Part shown: positions 61,851-64,000 of the stretch, one piece after another | How positions within the stretch are numbered: the first letter of the stretch is position 1 | How the letters are laid out: every line of letters starts with the position of its first letter | Assembly (NCBI RefSeq): GCF_001548395.1 | Contig: NZ_AP017367.1 | Span: 2,765,001-2,829,000, forward strand | Length of the DNA: 64,000 bases | Reading direction: 5' to 3' | Source: Leptolyngbya sp. O-77 | GTDB lineage: Bacteria > Cyanobacteriota > Cyanobacteriia > Elainellales > Elainellaceae | The notes under the pieces: generated by a model | What the model was told of the DNA's origin: nothing | The model's database searches: none | What the model saw: only the letters and a program-made list of their open reading frames with translations | Translations under genes and position numbers: made by a program

Positions 61851-61861
61851 CCGTACAATGT
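61851..61861 (+). promoter_or_regulatory. CCGTACAATGT element upstream of ccmK4
   Basis: This 11-mer is identical to the one ahead of ccmK3 and lies 81 bases before the ccmK4 ATG. It suggests that each ccmK gene has its own promoter and that the two share a control element. Confidence 0.55.
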
Positions 61862-61931
61862 GGGTTGGATTGAGTTCGATTTTTACCCGCGATTTTGAGT
61901 ATCGGGCGAGCGATCGCCTCTGGAGAGAATC

Positions 61932-62288
61932 ATGCCGGTTGCAGTTGGCGCACTAGAAACGAAAGGTTTTCCTGCCGTGTTGGCAGCAGCAGATGCGATG
62001 GTGAAAGCGGGTCGCGTGACCCTGGTAGGCTACATTCGCGCCGGAAGCGCCCGCTTCACGATCATGATTCGCGGCGACGTGTCGGAAGTGAAGCAAGCGA
62101 TGGACGCGGGCATCGAGGCCGCGCAAAACACCCCCGGCGGCACGCTGGAAACCTGGGTGATTATCCCTCGCCCCCACGAAAACGTGGAAGTGGTACTGCC
62201 CATCGCCTTTACGCCCGAAGTCGAGCAGTTCCAAGATTCGGCTGGCATTCCTCGGCTACCCGCCCGTGGCAACGGCGCAGGTCAGTAA
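61932..62288 (+). CDS. ccmK4: Carboxysome shell protein CcmK4
   Basis: A 118-residue BMC-domain protein. GALETKGFPAVLAAADAMVKAG, the pore loop YIRAGSARFTIMIRG and TWVIIPRPHENVEVVLPI are characteristic of CcmK4. A C-terminal extension (SAGIPRLPARGNGAGQ) follows. It starts about 290 bases after ccmK3, which is wide for an operon, and has its own candidate promoter. It is a shell hexamer component acting with CcmK3. The next gene (thrB) begins 9 bases after its stop. Confidence 0.95.
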   Translation: MPVAVGALETKGFPAVLAAADAMVKAGRVTLVGYIRAGSARFTIMIRGDVSEVKQAMDAGIEAAQNTPGGTLETWVIIPRPHENVEVVLPIAFTPEVEQFQDSAGIPRLPARGNGAGQ

Positions 62289-62297
62289 ATCCGCGTT

Positions 62298-63224
62298 ATG
62301 CCCCTACCCGACCACGTTACGGTTTCTGTGCCCGCTACAACTACGAACATCGGGCCAGGTTTTGACTGCTTGGGCGCGGCGCTGTCGCTGAGAAACCACT
62401 TCACCTTTACGCGACTGGAAAGCAGCATCGAGCCTGTCCAAATTTTGGTTAGCGGGCTGGAGGCAGAGCGCGTCAAAACCAACGAAACCAACCTGGCCTA
62501 TCAGGCCTTTTCCAAGCTGTTTCATTATCTAAAGCAGCCGCCTCCGCTGATTCGGCTGGATATTCGCCTGGGTGTGCCGCTGGCGCGGGGTTTGGGCAGT
62601 TCTGCGACGGCAATTGTGGGCGGTCTAGTGGGGGCGAATGTGCTGGCCGGGTCGCCCTTGAGCGAAGCAGAACTGGTGGCGATCGCCGTGGAGATGGAAG
62701 GACATCCCGACAACGTGGTGCCCGCCATGCTGGGCGGCTGTCGGCTGGCGGCAACAGATCTGAACGGAGAATGGGCGATCGCCCCAGTTACCTGGCATTC
62801 TGACATTGTGCCCGTTGTCGCCATTCCCGATTTTGAACTCTCCACTGCCGAGGCCCGCCGCGTCCTGCCTACGGAATACAGCCGTGCCGATGCGGTGTTT
62901 AACATGGGGCATCTGGGGCTGCTGCTGCGCGGACTGGAAACCGCCAACCCCGAATGGCTCCGGGCCGCGCTGCAAGACCGTATTCACCAACCCTATCGGC
63001 GATCGCTCATCCCTGGCTATGAGCAGGTCGAAGCGGCGGCCAGTTCTGCTGGAGCCTATGGATTGGTGATCAGCGGCGCAGGCCCAACCTTGCTGGCTCT
63101 GGCTCATCCCGACGTTGCGCCAATCGTCACCGAGGCAATGAAATCCGCCTGGGAAGATCAGGGCTTCTCGGTTCACGCTCAGGCGCTCCACCTCGACCCC
63201 ACGGGCGTTTCCCTTCATCACTAA
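62298..63224 (+). CDS. thrB: Homoserine kinase
   Basis: A 308-residue GHMP kinase. The start is VTVSVPATTTNIGPGFDCLG. The ATP-binding motif PLARGLGSSATAIVGG lies at about residue 94, and motif 3 is SGAGPTLLALAHP. It phosphorylates homoserine in threonine synthesis. It begins 9 bases after ccmK4, so read-through from the shell gene is likely. Confidence 0.96.
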   Translation: MPLPDHVTVSVPATTTNIGPGFDCLGAALSLRNHFTFTRLESSIEPVQILVSGLEAERVKTNETNLAYQAFSKLFHYLKQPPPLIRLDIRLGVPLARGLGSSATAIVGGLVGANVLAGSPLSEAELVAIAVEMEGHPDNVVPAMLGGCRLAATDLNGEWAIAPVTWHSDIVPVVAIPDFELSTAEARRVLPTEYSRADAVFNMGHLGLLLRGLETANPEWLRAALQDRIHQPYRRSLIPGYEQVEAAASSAGAYGLVISGAGPTLLALAHPDVAPIVTEAMKSAWEDQGFSVHAQALHLDPTGVSLHH

Positions 63225-63233
63225 ACCCAGTGC

Positions 63234-63761
63234 TTAGGAAAGCCCTGCCGCGCCAAACGTAGCGTTGAATTGCCGACACCACACCGCAGTCGAATTAAAG
63301 TCGTCTAGATTCACCCCATCAGGAATCAAGTAGCGCTGCGTTCCTTGGGTTTGTTGCAGTTCTGCCAGCACCACATAATCGCCCTCGCGAATTGCATACG
63401 CAGGCGGTGTGGTGGAGCCAATCACATCTGCGCTGCGATGCAAAATCACGGTCAGATCCGGGCCGCTGTCGGTGCGGAAGTCGCTGCCAAATTCGAGAAA
63501 CCGCTGCCCATTTTCCATCACGATGCGGGCTGTACCTTGCGTCGGATGTTCGCCGCTGACAAAGGTTCCAGACTTCAAAACGCTTGGATTCGCCGCCACG
63601 GTAGTTGGGGATTCTGCCAGAGAGGCCCCGGGCGAAGGGGCAACTGCCTCCGGGGTCGCAGCCGCAGTCGGTTCAGCAGGCGACGGTTCTACCGAAACTT
63701 GCGAGGCACAGCCAATGACAGCCAGCGCAACCAGCCCCAAAGAAGCTCGGTACAGGTTCAT
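63234..63761 (-). CDS. DM13-domain lipoprotein
   Basis: A 175-residue lipoprotein (lipobox LAVIGCASQ, Cys at about residue 18) with a Pro/Ala/Ser spacer. The DM13 domain spans about residues 65-170: LKSGTFVSGEHPTQGTARIV, then DSGPDLTVILHRS and NSTAVWCRQFNATFGAAGL with the conserved Cys. DM13 is proposed to act in electron transfer, perhaps through that cysteine; this is family suggestion, not shown here. It is convergent with thrB. Confidence 0.88.
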   Translation of the reverse strand: MNLYRASLGLVALAVIGCASQVSVEPSPAEPTAAATPEAVAPSPGASLAESPTTVAANPSVLKSGTFVSGEHPTQGTARIVMENGQRFLEFGSDFRTDSGPDLTVILHRSADVIGSTTPPAYAIREGDYVVLAELQQTQGTQRYLIPDGVNLDDFNSTAVWCRQFNATFGAAGLS

Positions 63762-63853
63762 CCACGTTCCTCCTAGAATTGCTCAGCAAACCTCTCTTAA
63801 CGAGGTTTCGCTTCTATACTGACAGGCAATTCCGGTTGAAATCTGATAACCAG

Positions 63854-64000
63854 ATGAGAATTACCAAAGTAAAGCGAACCAGCAGCCATACTTTGCGCGA
63901 GGAAACATCGAAAATTCTTACAACTGCACCGGGCGATCGGCTCGAAACTTTTGGTTCTTTATGTAGTCCAAAGTTCTATGTTTTGGACGCGGCGGCGTAT
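63854..64000 (+). CDS. Partial hypothetical protein, runs off window
   Basis: An open frame of 49 codons from ATG 63854 to the window edge without a stop, beginning MRITKVKRTSSHTLREETSK. It is AT-richer than most neighbours and has no recognised motif. It may be the start of a gene continuing to the right; confidence is low because no ribosome-binding site is obvious. Confidence 0.4.
   Translation, partial: MRITKVKRTSSHTLREETSKILTTAPGDRLETFGSLCSPKFYVLDAAAY

Overview
The window comes from a cyanobacterium. The highly iterated palindrome GCGATCGC (HIP1) recurs through most of it. It encodes a ccmK3-ccmK4 carboxysome-shell pair, a CphA2-type cyanophycin synthetase, a cyanophycinase remnant, a CYP120-type P450, a DUF1574 protein and a PEP-CTERM protein. 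Base composition and gene content would suit a GC-rich filamentous (Leptolyngbya-like) lineage, but that placement is inference. I found no rRNA, tRNA or CRISPR array.

Layout. 1-8.1 kb is an exopolysaccharide cluster: an interrupted glycosyltransferase, a Wzc/GumC-like chain-length kinase, a Wza/GumB-like export protein, a Wzy/WaaL-like polymerase, a Wzx-like flippase and a GT2 glycosyltransferase. 8.2-18.4 kb is metabolic: an amidohydrolase (probably 8-oxoguanine deaminase), a fatty acid hydroxylase/sterol desaturase, a Uma2 nuclease-fold protein, acetyl-CoA synthetase, an N-terminally truncated cyanophycinase and a large 5-oxoprolinase. 18.7-24.9 kb holds a small coiled-coil protein, ABC-2 exporter parts around a large membrane protein, and a divergent LysR/short-chain dehydrogenase pair. 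25-35 kb holds an AT-rich GTPase, a second frameshifted glycosyltransferase, a P450/parvulin pair, an AzlC permease, a STAND/TPR ATPase, a methyltransferase and a metallo-beta-lactamase-fold hydrolase. 35.4-48.2 kb holds a DUF1574 protein carrying in-frame palindromic repeats, a histidine phosphatase, mutS, several cell-envelope proteins (lipoproteins, serine hydrolase, NlpC/P60, emfourin-like) and cphA2. 48.7-58.7 kb holds a PEP-CTERM protein, argF, a lipoprotein, an SDR and a sodium:solute symporter. It then has an orphan substrate-binding protein caught between a decayed IS5-family and a decayed IS1-family element, followed by a pentapeptide-repeat operon. 58.8-64 kb holds cobL (cbiET), an ABC exporter ATPase, ccmK3, ccmK4, thrB and a DM13 lipoprotein.

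How genes work together. The first 8 kb is a Wzx/Wzy-type polysaccharide assembly line. argF, thrB, acs and cobL are housekeeping genes. CphA2 and the broken cyanophycinase belong to nitrogen-reserve metabolism, and 5-oxoprolinase recycles glutamate. No single clearly new system emerged. The most interesting items are: palindromic repeats inserted in frame in the DUF1574 gene; a small non-autonomous element matching the ends of the nearby IS5-type element; the cyanophycin remnants; the foreign-looking GTPase; the shared promoter-like motif ahead of the two ccmK genes; the direct-repeat operator candidate between lysR and the SDR; and two glycosyltransferase genes whose every frameshift lies in a homopolymer run, which may be sequencing error rather than decay.
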